64,000 bases of DNA from Pseudomonas kuykendallii (GCF_900106975.1 NZ_FNNU01000004.1:310001-374000); one strand, 5' to 3'; positions 49,401 to 57,747 are shown, numbered from the stretch's first letter. Made by a program: numbers and translations. Notes: generated by a model not told the origin, from the sequence alone.

Positions 49401-51741
49401 CGGCGGTGCGCACCAGGTCGAGATCATCTATTGGGATCAGGGCGGCGACGCCATTCTCAAGGTGGAAAGCAAACCCGCCGGCGCAGCCGACAGCGCTTAC
49501 AGCGTACTCGGCGCGAGTGGCAGCACCAGCTCGCTGGTGACCACCGAAGACACGCCGCTGACCATCAGTGCCGCTTCGCTGCTGGCCAACGACAAGGACG
49601 TCGACGGCACGCTGCTGACCCTCAAGAGCGTGCAATCCGCCGAGCACGGCAGTGTGTCGCTGGTCAACGGGGTGGTCACCTTCACCCCGACCGCCAACTA
49701 CAACGGCGAAGCGACCTTCACCTACACCGTGCAGGACGCCAACGGCGCTACCGCCGATGCGAAGGTCACGCTCTACGTCACCGCCGCGACCGACGCCTTC
49801 AACGACACCGCCTCGGTCAAGGAAGACACGCCGATCACTCTCGACGTGCTGGCCAACGACACCTTCGGCACGGCGGCGAAGACCATCACCGCCATCGACG
49901 GGAAGGCCTTCGGCAGCGACGGCACCGTGAGCGTCGAGCACGGCGTCGTGAAGCTCGGCGCCGATGGCAAGCTGACCTTTACCCCGGCCGCCGACTACCA
50001 CGGTGCCGCGACCTTCACCTACACCGTCTCCTCCGGCGGCGTGAGCGAAACGGCTACCGTCAACCTCGACGTGGTGTCGACCAACGATGCCGTCAACCCG
50101 ACGCTGAACGTCACGCCGAAAGGCTTCTGGACCTTCAACGAAGCGCCTGGCAGCAGCGTCACGACCAACCAGTCCACCGGCGCCAAAGGCACCCTGGCGG
50201 ACAGCGACAGCTCGGGCGGGACCGGCCTGCCGACCTTCGTCACCACCCCGCGCGCCGAAGGGGCCGGCAACTACATCTCGCTGAACGACACCGGCGACCG
50301 CATCAACCTCGACGCCAGCGCGACCCATGCGCTGATGGGGGCCGCGGCCACCCTCACCTTCTGGATCAAGGCGGCTGCCCAGCCAGACAGCGGCAACGAT
50401 GGCGCAGGAAGATCCTGGGACCTGCCGAGCGTGATCGGCAGCGAACACAACGGTGGCGGCAACGACATCCAGTGGGGCGCGATCAACAACGCCGGCCAGA
50501 TCGGGCTGGCGGTCGGCAACGCCGCTGGCGTCTACAGCACCACCTCGGTGACCGACAACCAGTGGCACAACGTGGCGATCACTCACAGCGGGTCGACCGT
50601 CGACATCTACATCGACGGTGTTCTCAACGCCAGCGGATCGACCAGCGACTCGGCGTTCAACGGCCTGTACAACCAGTTGCTGTCCATCGGCGCGACCAAC
50701 CGCTTCGACCTCAACGGCAGTAACGTGACCGACTTGACGGACACCAAGTACCTGACAGCCGCCCTCGACGACCTGCGGATCTACAGCGGCGTGCTGAGCG
50801 CCGGGCAGATCGCGGCGATCCACAACGTCGAGAACGGTTACGAACACACCGCCATCGCCAACGCCTGGGGTTCGGCTGCCGACAAGCTCAGCCTGGGCCT
50901 GGCGGAAAGCGCCGGGGTGACCTCCACCACCGTCAGCGGCCTGGCCAAGGACATCGTCATCAGCGACGGCACCCACAGCCACACGTCGACCGGGATCAAC
51001 GACAACGTCGACCTGACCGGCTGGACCCTGGGCTCGCTGACCCTGAGCAACACGGGTACGGAATCCGGCACCCTGGTGTTCACCGCCACCAGCACCCTGC
51101 CCAACGGCGACTCCGCCAGCACCAGCGAGTACCTGACGCTGGCCAACGGCAACTCGGTGCTCAGCACCGGAACCTCGGGCAACGACACGCTGAAGGGCTC
51201 CGAAACCCTCGCCGCGGCTGACCTGCTGCGCGGTGGAGACGGCAACGACACGCTGTATGGCTACGGTGGCGACGATCGCCTCGAAGGCGGCAACGGTAAC
51301 GACACGCTGTATGGCGGTGACGGCAACGACATCCTCATCGGTGGAAAAGGCAACGATGTACTGTGGGGGGGTGCCGGCGCGGATACCTTCGTCTGGAAAT
51401 CCGGCGATGCCGGCAGCATCGGGTCGCCGGCTGCCGACATCATCAAGGACTTCAGCCTGAGCCAGAAGGACAGCATCGACCTGCGCGACCTGCTGCAGGG
51501 CGAGACCACGGACTCCATCGACCACTTCCTGCAGATGAGCACGCAGAACGGCATCAGCACGCTGTTGGTCAGCACCACCGGCCAGTTCGATACCGCTGCC
51601 AGCGCCACCGCCAACACCGGCAAGGCCGACCTGACCATCCAGCTCGACGGAGTTGACCTGAGCAGCAGCAACCTTGGCGCCAACTCGTCGCAGATCATCA
51701 ACTCGCTGATTCAAAGCGAACACCTGAAGGTCGACCACTAA
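43402..51741 (+). CDS. lapA: Large RTX adhesin of the LapA type
   Basis: A 2779-residue type I-secreted surface adhesin. Residues 1-100 are a LapA-like retention module ([20 protein letters not shown] start). Two tandem TAAG motifs at 104-107 and 109-112 are likely LapG cut sites. Ig-like repeats fill about 165-700, including two near-identical 97-residue units (roughly 280-473). VCBS/cadherin-like repeats, two copies of an unnamed ~190-residue module (about 707-903 and 1340-1523), a PA14-like domain (1868-2023), a LamG-like jelly roll (2238-2477), RTX nonapeptides ([11 protein letters not shown] type, 2591-2674) and a C-terminal secretion signal follow. The frame opens 32 codons earlier; ATG 43402 begins the conserved N-terminus. 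It is short beside other LapA proteins. Confidence 0.93.
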   Translation: MSSVIAIVKSVVGQVFAVSAEGASRLLVEGDRIFQDDQVLTGTSGMITLEMSDGRMLDLGRDTQWSQQTGSEYTEDVAATEQSVADLQQAIAAGADPTQAFEPTAAGPTAAGTGTGNAGGGHSFVVLDATAGSVQPTIGYPTSTDGFAIAADDTFIGETQLPQDLIPPTVSIALDPITSDDVINRGEANSGTITLTGTVAGDVRVGDAITLNIGGVVYNGNVIQLANGNLGFSIDVSSSNLAANNNVIATVTSSDEAGNVASATTDRPYTVDTEANLTVTLDDLNGATVANAPLSGTSDVGGGRTVTLVISDSDPSTPDITVTAVTNPDGSYSTTADLSSLSDGPLTVNASVTDAAGNPAQAVDDANLDTIANITVSLDDLNASNVGDAPITGTSDVGGGRTVTLVISDNDPNTPDITVTATTNPDGSYSTNVDLSSLSDGPLTVNASVTDAAGNPAQATDDAALDATPTDAPTIVITSDVNNDAFLSNGELGNSTTVAVTVGLPATAVAGDTLTVTDGVNSQDIILTADQIAAGSVETTVPRPPEGAELVVTATVTDAAGNVSAPATDSAVLDTTAPSAPTVVIVDDNNPDDGQLTVGEIGNDGVQVSVQVSNAELVAGGSVTLEITNGNTSSTVNLSLDNGTAQFTDAQGNPLSGFNYDNGTITFTENAPPLGGSLTVVATQTDLAGNQSAPGSDSAIVINTPPDAVDDISGTPYTVTLGDRNLSASGTGYDYGNNRWNQVDSKGNPTSIVALNADGSTGTLYQGGWDGNANAIGVDGTTRPGSQVAPQTEFDPTTGKSEAIVLNFSGNLNKAQFTVAHLIGDENGGEVGRWVAMYNGAEVASGTFQLDPTNTTGYATFGIDTGGKAFDSIRFESLDTAAGGGDGSDYFLAGFSGSGSAALNSPYTLSENGTLAIANGSTSLLANDSDADGDAIAVTAVNGQPLSGTITLASGALLTVNADGSFSYNPNGKFDALTAGQVGKDSFTYTISDGHGGTDTATATITIIGTNDAPLIAGNDTGAVVEDAANPVLTDAGTLTITDADAGQSVFQTTGITASNGALGSLSITAAGAWTYSVANADVQYLKAGEVKTETFTVRSADGTPHDIVVTITGTNDGATIAGDDRGAVTEDASNPTLTDTGTLTITDPDTGLDGSGEASFQTTGITASNGALGSLSITSAGVWTYNVANADVQYLKAGEVKTETFTVLSADGTPHDIVVTVTGTNDLPVVSSNTLTVAEGSVGTPLGLQAPADVDGDALSITVTGLPTLGSVTLADGTAVTNGQTLTSAELQGLKYNGPADYTSGQAVGNFTYSVNDGTATVTGSVTLGATPVNDNPDAVDDPSGAAYSVALGQLAGGTSASHWDALDSKGLGITPVALNADGTPGTLYAGNVDGDRNALGVAGTPRDSTAVANQIEYDRATDKSESVELNFNGNLNQAEFTVSHLIANENGGEIGQWVALYNGSVVASGTFSAATGGTTTVQIDTGDLVFDSIRFESVDTVNRSGDGSDYYLTGFKGTGPASANTAYTINENATLSIADGNRDLLANDTDADGDTLTVTQINGSNLTSGAITLASGALLVASANGSFSYDPNGKFDGLKAGQVATDTFTYTVSDGHGGTDTATATITIIGTNDAPVATGTYASTINDTPATDDFANITGTLVATDADDSVLTWSGSASGTYGQLIIEANGNYTYVVNDAAVNGLNAGQSVTENFTATVTDPNGATDTRTIAITLNGANDIPVITSSAPAATGSVTEAGVNGNGQPSVSGTLTSSDADAGATASWSLASTAGTYGNIAMTSAGVWTYTLDNNAAATQALKEGESKLETFQATVSDGHGGTATQTITVNVLGANDAPVAVDDHYSLGLTGQYFGYAQNGANPNLTSIAQVEGFIAGKTPNATFTATSINYGSVGGDLGRADHLQQFLGNDKGSLSQDPGDTSDAIIKLSGQVTLAAGSYDFKVTSDDGFILRIDGQDVVKFDGIRSQGVTTSTVPYTIATGGAHQVEIIYWDQGGDAILKVESKPAGAADSAYSVLGASGSTSSLVTTEDTPLTISAASLLANDKDVDGTLLTLKSVQSAEHGSVSLVNGVVTFTPTANYNGEATFTYTVQDANGATADAKVTLYVTAATDAFNDTASVKEDTPITLDVLANDTFGTAAKTITAIDGKAFGSDGTVSVEHGVVKLGADGKLTFTPAADYHGAATFTYTVSSGGVSETATVNLDVVSTNDAVNPTLNVTPKGFWTFNEAPGSSVTTNQSTGAKGTLADSDSSGGTGLPTFVTTPRAEGAGNYISLNDTGDRINLDASATHALMGAAATLTFWIKAAAQPDSGNDGAGRSWDLPSVIGSEHNGGGNDIQWGAINNAGQIGLAVGNAAGVYSTTSVTDNQWHNVAITHSGSTVDIYIDGVLNASGSTSDSAFNGLYNQLLSIGATNRFDLNGSNVTDLTDTKYLTAALDDLRIYSGVLSAGQIAAIHNVENGYEHTAIANAWGSAADKLSLGLAESAGVTSTTVSGLAKDIVISDGTHSHTSTGINDNVDLTGWTLGSLTLSNTGTESGTLVFTATSTLPNGDSASTSEYLTLANGNSVLSTGTSGNDTLKGSETLAAADLLRGGDGNDTLYGYGGDDRLEGGNGNDTLYGGDGNDILIGGKGNDVLWGGAGADTFVWKSGDAGSIGSPAADIIKDFSLSQKDSIDLRDLLQGETTDSIDHFLQMSTQNGISTLLVSTTGQFDTAASATANTGKADLTIQLDGVDLSSSNLGANSSQIINSLIQSEHLKVDH
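44230..44811 (+). repeat. Two tandem 291-bp coding repeats in the adhesin (Ig-like units)
   Basis: Two adjacent units of 291 bases encode nearly the same 97-residue Ig-like domain, with shared stretches such as [17 protein letters not shown] and [20 protein letters not shown]. The high DNA identity favours recombination and length variation at this point. Confidence 0.8.
46470..47095 (+). repeat. Two near-identical VCBS-like coding repeats in the adhesin
   Basis: Units offset by 330 bases share long identical stretches encoding [19 protein letters not shown] and [15 protein letters not shown]. The second carries a small insertion ([10 protein letters not shown]). These are recent internal duplications. 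Confidence 0.75.
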
Positions 51742-51753
51742 GCGACGAGGTCT

Positions 51754-51781
51754 CCGGCAGCACCCCAACGGGTGCTGCCGG
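51754..51781 (+). terminator. Perfect stem-loop after the adhesin gene
   Basis: Arms 51754-51765 and 51770-51781 (CCGGCAGCACCC and complement) around loop CAAC form a 12-bp stem 12 bases after the adhesin stop. No T tract follows and the next gene starts 30 bases on, so it may only partly stop transcription or protect the long mRNA. Confidence 0.5.
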
Positions 51782-51810
51782 GATCGGCCGTTCGATAACG
51801 AGGATTAGCG

Positions 51811-52149
51811 ATGCTTTACGTGCAACGCGACATGCAGGGACAGCTGGTTCGCGTGGAAGCGGCCGATTTTCCTGGCATGACCGAGACGCTTCCGGCGGAC
51901 GATCAGGAAGTGCTGGCCTGGTATTCCAACCAGTCGGTGGAGACCAGCCTGCTGCAACTCAAGCAGAGCGACCTGGACATGATCCGGGTGCTCGACGACC
52001 TGCTGCAGCTGCTGATGATCAAGGGCGTCATTCGCCTCACCGATCTGCCGGCCGCGGCGCAGGCCAAGCTGCTCAACCGCAACCAGGCGCGTGAAGCCCT
52101 GGGCGGGTTGAACAGCCTGATCAACGAAGAAGAAGACGGGATGATCTGA
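51811..52149 (+). CDS. Conserved small protein next to the lap genes (often mislabelled tryptophan synthase beta-like)
   Basis: A 112-residue soluble, acidic protein. It begins MLYVQRDMQGQLVRVEAADF, has a helical middle (LKQSDLDMIRVLDDLLQLLMIKG) and LTDLPAAAQAKLLNR near the end. Similar short proteins are common in Proteobacteria and have often been named tryptophan synthase beta-like, although nothing here resembles the PLP enzyme. I do not know its function. Its place between the adhesin and lapD, on the adhesin strand and before a strong terminator, suggests co-expression with the adhesin. GAGGA lies upstream of the ATG. Confidence 0.8.
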   Translation: MLYVQRDMQGQLVRVEAADFPGMTETLPADDQEVLAWYSNQSVETSLLQLKQSDLDMIRVLDDLLQLLMIKGVIRLTDLPAAAQAKLLNRNQAREALGGLNSLINEEEDGMI

Positions 52150-52188
52150 CGGCAACGCCGGACAGAAAGGCATTACATCCAGCGCAAC

Positions 52189-52222
52189 GAAAAAGGACGC
52201 GACCTCGGTCGCGTCCTTTTTC
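52189..52222. terminator. Bidirectional intrinsic terminator between the small gene and lapD
   Basis: Arms 52189-52203 and 52208-52222 form a perfect 15-bp stem with loop CTCG. The outer ends are A5/T5, so it reads as a terminator on both strands. It ends the plus-strand adhesin unit and the minus-strand lapG-lapD unit. Confidence 0.92.
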
Positions 52223-52245
52223 ATTTCAGCCCTGCCAGACGGCGA

Positions 52246-54195
52246 TCAGTTGCCCACCCACGGCCCCGGCTCGCCGAACAGCCGGCCCTTCACGCCCTGG
52301 ATGCCCATCTCGCGCAGCACCTGCAGTTCACCCTCGGTTTCCACGCGCTCGGCGATCAAGGGCAGATCGATGCTGTTGGCGGCGCGCTGGACCGCCTCGA
52401 TGAACAGGCGCTTGTCGCTTTCCCGGTCGATATGGCGGATGTAGCTGCCGTCCACCTTCAGCCAGGCGAGGCCGAGGCGCGCCAGGTTGCCGATCATGCT
52501 GAAGCGTCCGCCGAAGTGTTGCAGGCTGAGGTTGAAGCCCAGGTCGTGCAGGCGCTTGTTCAGGCGCTCCAGGCCCGCCTGGTCGGGCAGACGGTTCTCT
52601 TCCAGCTCCAGCGTCAGGCGTGAACCGAAGGCGCTGTAGTGGGCCAGTTTGTCCAGCACCGCATTGAGCGCCGTCGAGTCCTCCAGCGTCGCGCCGGAGA
52701 GATTCAGGGCCAGCGATTTGTCATGGCTGGCCATTTGCGCCAGCACCAGGTCCAGCATCACCAGGTCGAGCCGGCCGGACCAGCCGAAGCGTTCGATCCA
52801 GGGCAGGAAGCGACCCGCGGGAATCAGCGCACCCTCGCCGTCCTGCAACCGCGACAGCACCTTGTAATGGAGTACGCGGCCGGTCTCGTGACTGTCCACC
52901 ACCGGCTGGAAGAACAGCTGGAAGCGCTTGTGCAGCAATGCCTGGTCGAGCAGCGCATGCCAGGCATGGGTCTCATCGCCCGGAAGCGGTTCGCCGGCGA
53001 GTTCCACGCAGGCCCAGCAGCGCTCGCTCAGACCCTCGGCGCGAGTAAGCGCCTCGTCGACCTGGCTCAGCAGCGTGGCCGGCGAGATTCCCGGACTGAA
53101 GGGAGCCAGGCCGATGCTGGCGACCGGCAACACATCGGTGACGCCCGTTGCGTGCAGGCTGGCCAGCGCGCTTTCCAGGCTGGCCGCCAGTTGCTCGGCC
53201 TCCTCGCGTACCAGGCCGGGGACCAGCAAGGCGAACTCGCCGCCACGGGTGCGGGCGATCAGCACGTCGCTGCGCGTCGATGCGATCGGGTGGGGCAGCA
53301 GTTCGCCTATGGCCTTCAGCAACTGGTCGGTCCTCTGGCCGCCCAGCCGGGCATTCAGCCCGGCCAGGTCGTTGACGCGCAGCGACAGCAGGTAGCCGTG
53401 GCTGACCTCCTCCTCGGTGCCCAGGCGGCTCTGCAGCTGCATATCGAAGTAACGCCGGTTGGCGAGACCGGTGAGGCTGTCCTGGTACGCCTCCTCGCGC
53501 AGCTTCTCGCTGCGCAGCGCCTGCTCCTGGAACAGCGTCTTGAGCTTCTCGACCATCTGGTTCATGGCCTGCACGACCCGGCGCAGCTCCGGCGTGCGCG
53601 GCAGGTTCGGCAGGCTGAGGAATTCGCGACGGGCGATGGCGTGGGACTGTTCGACCATGTAGTCGAGCGGGCGCAGCTGACGACGCAGGAGGAACGCGCC
53701 GAGCAGGCAACTGACGACGCCGCAGACCGCCAGCCAGGCCAGGCTGCCGAGGGCGTTGCGCCACAGCCGAGCGACGGCGAACATCGGATGGCTGACCACC
53801 TCGACCCGCGCCGCCTGCTCCCAGCCGCGGCTGACGATGGCATCGCCACCGGCCGGTTCGAGGCCGATCAGCTTGACGAACCAGGCGGGCACCGAGGGCA
53901 CGTCCGGCGTGCCGCTGCGTTCGACGATCACGTTGCCGCTGGCCAGGTCGACCACGCGGATGCTCTCGTAGTAGCCACTGTCGAAGATGGAGCTGACCAT
54001 CAGCTCGACCATTGCCGGATCATCGATGTTCGGCGTCAGCGACAGGCCAAGAGCCGTCGCGGCGTCCTGCGCGTGGGAACGCAGCTGGTTGACGTACTGC
54101 TCGCGGGAGCTTTCCAGGCCAACCAGGAAACTTCCGCTGAACGCCACGACCAGGAACAGGCAGATGGCAAGCAAGAGCTGTTTGAACAGGGACAT
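52246..54195 (-). CDS. lapD: c-di-GMP receptor LapD (degenerate GGDEF/EAL)
   Basis: A 649-residue inner-membrane receptor. Membrane helix about 6-27, a periplasmic LapG-binding domain (28-150), membrane helix 152-170, a HAMP domain, then degenerate GGDEF (RGGEF at 317-321) and EAL (KVLSR at 445-449) domains. The changed motifs imply binding without synthesis or hydrolysis, as in P. fluorescens LapD. With c-di-GMP bound it should hold LapG away from the adhesin. The frame opens 121 codons upstream inside lapG; ATG 54195 gives the LapD N-terminus. It starts eight bases after lapG ends. Confidence 0.95.
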   Translation of the reverse strand: MSLFKQLLLAICLFLVVAFSGSFLVGLESSREQYVNQLRSHAQDAATALGLSLTPNIDDPAMVELMVSSIFDSGYYESIRVVDLASGNVIVERSGTPDVPSVPAWFVKLIGLEPAGGDAIVSRGWEQAARVEVVSHPMFAVARLWRNALGSLAWLAVCGVVSCLLGAFLLRRQLRPLDYMVEQSHAIARREFLSLPNLPRTPELRRVVQAMNQMVEKLKTLFQEQALRSEKLREEAYQDSLTGLANRRYFDMQLQSRLGTEEEVSHGYLLSLRVNDLAGLNARLGGQRTDQLLKAIGELLPHPIASTRSDVLIARTRGGEFALLVPGLVREEAEQLAASLESALASLHATGVTDVLPVASIGLAPFSPGISPATLLSQVDEALTRAEGLSERCWACVELAGEPLPGDETHAWHALLDQALLHKRFQLFFQPVVDSHETGRVLHYKVLSRLQDGEGALIPAGRFLPWIERFGWSGRLDLVMLDLVLAQMASHDKSLALNLSGATLEDSTALNAVLDKLAHYSAFGSRLTLELEENRLPDQAGLERLNKRLHDLGFNLSLQHFGGRFSMIGNLARLGLAWLKVDGSYIRHIDRESDKRLFIEAVQRAANSIDLPLIAERVETEGELQVLREMGIQGVKGRLFGEPGPWVGN

Positions 54196-54203
54196 CGTTT
54201 CTC

Positions 54204-54977
54204 CTATTGAGGCAAGTCCGTGGGAAAACCCTCGGCTTCCATCTTCTTCAGCAGGTCCTGCCAGCGCGACAGCCGTTTGGCGTCGCCGACACGTTTGTTG
54301 CCCGCGGCGCCCTGCAACCAGAGACCGTCGGCGTTGAAGGCATAGACCGGCAGCAGGTCCTTGCGTTGACTCGCCGGCCGAATGCTGTCGATCAGGTTGT
54401 CCAGCACAAGGGGCACCGCTTCGGGGGTTTCGTAATAAGTCAGCACCATGTGTGCCTGATTCAGCTTCAACGCCTTGACGTAGGTGATGCGCAGCTTCTC
54501 GCTGGGAATCCCCAGATGACGCAGGCTCATGTACTTGGCGATGGCGAAATCCTCGCAATCACCGCCCCCGACACGCAGCGCCTCGACCGGCGTTGCCCAG
54601 TAGTCCTCGGTGTTCCACAGCGAGCGGTCGTCGGTGAACTCCAGCGACCGGTTGAAGAAGTCGTTCACTTCGCGCATCTGCTCATCCACCGGCTTGCCGG
54701 CCTCCGCTTCGAGCAGACGCTGCCAGGCATTGATCCGTCCACGCCCGGCACCCAGAGGACCGTACAGCGACTCGGCGCGTTCGGTGATCAGGGAGAAATT
54801 CCAGTCCGCCTGCAGCGAACCGATCAGCACGCCCATCAGCAGGCACAGCAGCGCCGTCAGCGAACAGCGCCGACGCCATGCGCAGAACCTGACGGAGCCT
54901 TTGAACACAGCCTGGATTCCCGAAAAAGTGACGCTGGCTCGCCAAGCGACCGATGGCCGCTGAGCGAACGCCTTCAT
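54204..54977 (-). CDS. lapG: Periplasmic adhesin protease LapG
   Basis: A 257-residue calcium-dependent cysteine protease of the bacterial transglutaminase-like family (DUF920). A membrane/signal segment lies at about 39-55. The triad is Cys141 (GGGDCEDFAIAKY), His176 (NQAHMVLTYY) and Asp193 (VLDNLID). It should cut the adhesin after a di-alanine when LapD releases it. The N-terminus is long and the ATG at 54977 lacks a clear ribosome binding site, so a later start such as Met48 is less likely but not excluded. Encoded upstream of lapD in one unit. Confidence 0.94.
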   Translation of the reverse strand: MKAFAQRPSVAWRASVTFSGIQAVFKGSVRFCAWRRRCSLTALLCLLMGVLIGSLQADWNFSLITERAESLYGPLGAGRGRINAWQRLLEAEAGKPVDEQMREVNDFFNRSLEFTDDRSLWNTEDYWATPVEALRVGGGDCEDFAIAKYMSLRHLGIPSEKLRITYVKALKLNQAHMVLTYYETPEAVPLVLDNLIDSIRPASQRKDLLPVYAFNADGLWLQGAAGNKRVGDAKRLSRWQDLLKKMEAEGFPTDLPQ

Positions 54978-55097
54978 GGGGGAGGAATGGTGCGGGCTGG
55001 CGGGTGAAAAGACAATGGCACTCTGAAATCACAGCGAGCGCTGCTCACCGCGGCAGGCAGGCGCCGCCGCTGCGCCCGCGACTTGGCCAAGCCGCCG

Positions 55098-55481
55098 TCA
55101 GCGGCGCGGCATGCCATGGATCGCCCCACCCTGCGGGCGCCCGTGCGGACGCGGCCCGCCGTAGCCAGGCGGACCGTAGTGACGCGGCGGCTGGTAATAG
55201 CGCGGCGGCGGTGGCGGCCGGCGGTAATCGTGACGCGGCGGTGCCTGACGATAACGGTAATTATCGTTGCGGAAATCCTCGCGGTAGTAATAGCGGCCAT
55301 CGTTCCAGCGACGCTCGATGGGAGTGGCCCGGTAGTACTCGTAGGAGTCGTAACGCTGCACGTTGTAGCCGCCGTAGCCACCGCCACTGTAGATACGCAC
55401 GCCATCGGCGTCGGCATAGGGCGAGGCGCAGCCGACCAGCGAAAGACCAATCACGGCGAACAGCAATGCTTTGAGTGACAT
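55098..55481 (-). CDS. Small Pro/Tyr/Arg-rich lipoprotein
   Basis: A 127-residue protein. Signal peptide with lipobox VGCAS (Cys about 18). The mature part begins PYADADGVRIYSGG and continues as a low-complexity region rich in tyrosine, arginine and proline (RRPPPPPRYYQPPRHY), ending in glycine-rich repeats. Such tails are typical of poorly understood envelope lipoproteins in Pseudomonas. The frame opens 52 codons earlier, but ATG 55481 starts the signal peptide. I cannot assign a function. Confidence 0.75.
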   Translation of the reverse strand: MSLKALLFAVIGLSLVGCASPYADADGVRIYSGGGYGGYNVQRYDSYEYYRATPIERRWNDGRYYYREDFRNDNYRYRQAPPRHDYRRPPPPPRYYQPPRHYGPPGYGGPRPHGRPQGGAIHGMPRR

Positions 55482-55660
55482 GGGCGGCCTCCTGCGACCG
55501 CTGGAGAACCTGCTCACGAACCACGGTGGTGGCATTCGCAGGCGGTTCTGGGAAAGCGTCGACGGACGTCGACACCCGGGATTCACTCCCTGCCAGCTTG
55601 GACAACGAATCGGCGATTTTGCTGTGTGACGGCGCAAAATCTTGATTTCCAGTTATGTCG

Positions 55661-55677
55661 CGCACCGTTAGGGAGCA
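55661..55677 (+). promoter_or_regulatory. Candidate NtrC binding site upstream of the guanidine operon
   Basis: CGCACCGTTAGGGAGCA resembles the NtrC consensus TGCACCANNNTGGTGCA in both half sites (GCACC and GGAGC). It lies about 95-110 bases before the predicted sigma-54 start site, the usual enhancer distance. Confidence 0.4.
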
Positions 55678-55745
55678 CGAATGGCAACCTGCCCTTTGCG
55701 TGGAAAGCCGGCGAAACGCCCAGCCCGTGCGGAACGCCCCCAGGT

Positions 55746-55761
55746 TGGCACGTCATTCGCT
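55746..55761 (+). promoter_or_regulatory. Candidate sigma-54 promoter of the guanidine operon
   Basis: TGGCACGTCATTCGCT matches the RpoN consensus TGGCACG-N4-TTGCW with one mismatch. The invariant GG (55747-55748) and GC (55759-55760) are spaced correctly by 10 bases. The transcript would start near 55772, about 50 bases before the riboswitch. Confidence 0.6.
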
Positions 55762-55821
55762 TTGACCTTGGCGTGCAGGAGCTGCCCAGGACACCGGGTA
55801 CGGCACCACAATTTGCAAATA

Positions 55822-55927
55822 GCCGACTAGGGTTCCGGCTCGCCACCTTCGGGTGCGACGAGTGTCTGGTCCGAGAGTTGGCGACCTCCAGTCGAGGTTA
55901 CACGGCGGGATAAAAGCCCGGGAGAAC
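55822..55927 (+). ncRNA. Guanidine-I riboswitch (ykkC-yxkD)
   Basis: The conserved guanidine-I core can be read in order: CTAGGGTTCCG at 55827-55837, CTGGTCCGAGAG at 55866-55877, then ACACGGCGGGATAAAA and AGCCCGGGAGA ending at about 55925. This aptamer senses guanidinium and turns on guanidine export or breakdown genes. The genes downstream form exactly such a pathway. The expression platform is not obvious: a weak CCCC/GGGG stem follows at about 55934-55951, and no T tract is seen, so control may act on translation. Confidence 0.93.
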
Positions 55928-55996
55928 GCGCGCCCCTCAACGCTTGGGGGACAGATCGCGCAGCTCCTGCCCGCCCCGAAACGAACTGGAGGTTAC

Positions 55997-56095
55997 ATGC
56001 ACGATCCCCGCTCAATCGCCTTCCTCGTTGCCCGGCACCCGGGCGCCACGGCTCACCTCGCGCTGCGTTCCGCCACCCACGGCGGCAGGCGCTGA
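55997..56095 (+). CDS. 32-residue ORF between riboswitch and permease
   Basis: The ORF begins ATG at 55997, preceded by GGAGG with a five-base spacer, the best ribosome binding site in this leader. It encodes MHDPRSIAFLVARHPG and a basic tail (ATHGGRR), with no signal peptide and no family I recognise. It ends 49 bases before the permease start. It could be a leader peptide for translational control, or a remnant from loss of a binding-protein gene usually found at this position. Reality as a protein is uncertain. Confidence 0.35.
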   Translation: MHDPRSIAFLVARHPGATAHLALRSATHGGRR

Positions 56096-56144
56096 TGCAC
56101 GCGCCTGCCCGACGACGCCCCGCTTCCCGCACGAGGACACGCCC

Positions 56145-56960
56145 ATGCGCCTGATCAACCGCTACCCGGATCGGCCCAGCCGGCTGCTCCTGGTGCTCAT
56201 GCCGTTCGCCCTGGTGTTGCTGGTGTACTTCATCGGCTCGGCGGACAGGCTCGCGGAAAACCCCAACGACAAGCTGCTGCCCAGCGCCGCGCAGATGGTC
56301 GATGCCGTCCACCGGCTGGCTTTCGAAGCGGACAAGCGCTCCGGCGACTACCTGTTCTGGGGCGATACCCTGTCCAGCCTGCAACGCCTTGGCATGGGCC
56401 TGGGCATCGCCGCGCTGGTCGGCCTGTGCCTGGGCATCGCCGCCGGTAGCCTGCCGCTGTTCGGCGCACCGCTGTCGCCACTGATCGGCGTGCTGTCGAT
56501 GGTGCCGCCGTTGGCGATCCTGCCGATCCTGTTCATCGTCTTCGGCCTCGGCGAACTATCCAAGGTGATGCTGATCGTGATCGGCGTCGCCCCGGTGCTG
56601 GCCCGGGACCTCGAACAGCGCGCCCGCGAGATCCCCAGCGAGCTGCTGGTCAAGGCTCAGACGCTGGGCGCCACCACCTGGACGCTGATCCTCCGGGTGA
56701 TCCTGCCGCAGTTGCTGCCGCGCCTGCTGATCGCCCTGCGCCTGGCGCTCGGCTCGGCCTGGCTGTTCCTCATCGCCGCCGAGGCGATCGCCTCCACCGA
56801 TGGCCTCGGCTACCGGATATTCCTGGTGCGCCGCTACCTGGCGATGGACGTGATCCTCCCCTACGTCGCCTGGATCACCCTGCTCGCCTGGCTGATGGAC
56901 CTCGGCCTCAAGCACCTCACCCGCCTGGCCTTTCCCTGGTACGAAGGGGGCCGGGCATGA
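56145..56960 (+). CDS. ABC transporter permease, guanidine operon
   Basis: A 271-residue inner-membrane permease of the SsuC/TauC/NrtB type with about six helices. The cytoplasmic EAA loop is present (VKAQTLGATTWTLILRVILPQLLPR). Its place between a guanidine-I riboswitch and carboxyguanidine deiminase genes suggests uptake of guanidine or a guanidino compound. ATG 56145 was chosen because it opens the hydrophobic start; the frame runs upstream through the leader. It overlaps the ATPase gene by four bases. Confidence 0.9.
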   Translation: MRLINRYPDRPSRLLLVLMPFALVLLVYFIGSADRLAENPNDKLLPSAAQMVDAVHRLAFEADKRSGDYLFWGDTLSSLQRLGMGLGIAALVGLCLGIAAGSLPLFGAPLSPLIGVLSMVPPLAILPILFIVFGLGELSKVMLIVIGVAPVLARDLEQRAREIPSELLVKAQTLGATTWTLILRVILPQLLPRLLIALRLALGSAWLFLIAAEAIASTDGLGYRIFLVRRYLAMDVILPYVAWITLLAWLMDLGLKHLTRLAFPWYEGGRA

Positions 56961-57742
56961 TCGAAGTACGCAATCTGTGGAAGCAGTACGGCGACCAGAC
57001 CGTGCTCGAACGCATCAACCTGACCATCAAGGAAGGCGAGTTCTGCTCGCTGGTCGGCGCCTCCGGCTGCGGAAAGTCGACCTTCCTGCGCATGCTGCTC
57101 GGCCAGGAACGGCCCTCGCGTGGCGAAATCCTCCTCGACGGCAAACCCCTGGCGGATGAGCCGGACAGCAGCCGCGGCGTGGTTTTCCAGCGCTACTCGG
57201 TGTTCCCGCACCTGTCGGTGCTGGACAACGTCGCCCTCGGCCTGGAACTGCCGCGCGCGCCCCTGCTCGGCCGCCTGCTCGGCAGTGCCAAGGCCGAAGC
57301 CCGCGAACAGGCGCGACAGCTGTTGCAGCGCGTCGGCCTCGGGCATGCGCTGGAGAAGTACCCGGCGCAGCTCTCCGGCGGCATGCAGCAGCGTCTGGCG
57401 ATCGCCCAGGCGCTGATCATGAAACCGCGCGTGCTGCTCCTCGACGAACCTTTCGGCGCGCTCGATCCGGGCATCCGCAAGGACATGCACGCGCTGTTGC
57501 GCGAGCTTTGGCAGGAAACCCGGCTGACCGTGTTCATGGTCACCCACGACCTCAACGAAGGCTTCAGCCTGGCCAGCCGCGTGCTGGTCTTCGACAAGCT
57601 GCGCGTCGATCCGCACGAACCGGGCGCCTATGGCGCACGCATCACCTACAACATCCCGCTCAGCCGCCGCCGCGAACCGGTGTCGCTGGCTGCAGTGGTC
57701 ACGTCGCCCGGCGCTTCAGCCGCGGCCCTGATCCCGAGGTAA
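56957..57742 (+). CDS. ABC transporter ATP-binding protein, guanidine operon
   Basis: A 261-residue ATPase of the nitrate/sulfonate/taurine class. Walker A is GASGCGKST, the Q-loop lies in [14 protein letters not shown], the signature is LSGGMQQR, Walker B is [12 protein letters not shown], and the switch His is in [10 protein letters not shown] 50-residue C-terminal extension follows the ATPase core, as in this operon class. It starts in an ATGA overlap with the permease. Confidence 0.93.
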   Translation: MIEVRNLWKQYGDQTVLERINLTIKEGEFCSLVGASGCGKSTFLRMLLGQERPSRGEILLDGKPLADEPDSSRGVVFQRYSVFPHLSVLDNVALGLELPRAPLLGRLLGSAKAEAREQARQLLQRVGLGHALEKYPAQLSGGMQQRLAIAQALIMKPRVLLLDEPFGALDPGIRKDMHALLRELWQETRLTVFMVTHDLNEGFSLASRVLVFDKLRVDPHEPGAYGARITYNIPLSRRREPVSLAAVVTSPGASAAALIPR

Positions 57743-57747
57743 TCGCC

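Noticed and set aside
43321-51768. An 8.4-kb open frame antisense to the whole adhesin gene
   Set aside because: It is a by-product of GC-rich third positions and repeated Gly/Asp/Thr codons on the real strand. The translation is low-complexity Val/Gly/Arg/Asp with no domains, start region or ribosome binding site.
51811-52149. Tryptophan synthase beta subunit name for the 112-residue protein
   Set aside because: The sequence is far too short and has no PLP-binding lysine motif or other TrpB feature; the label comes from past misannotation.
55626-55913. A 95-codon plus-strand frame through the guanidine promoter and riboswitch
   Set aside because: It runs across the sigma-54 element and the aptamer, has no ribosome binding site and shows no protein family character.
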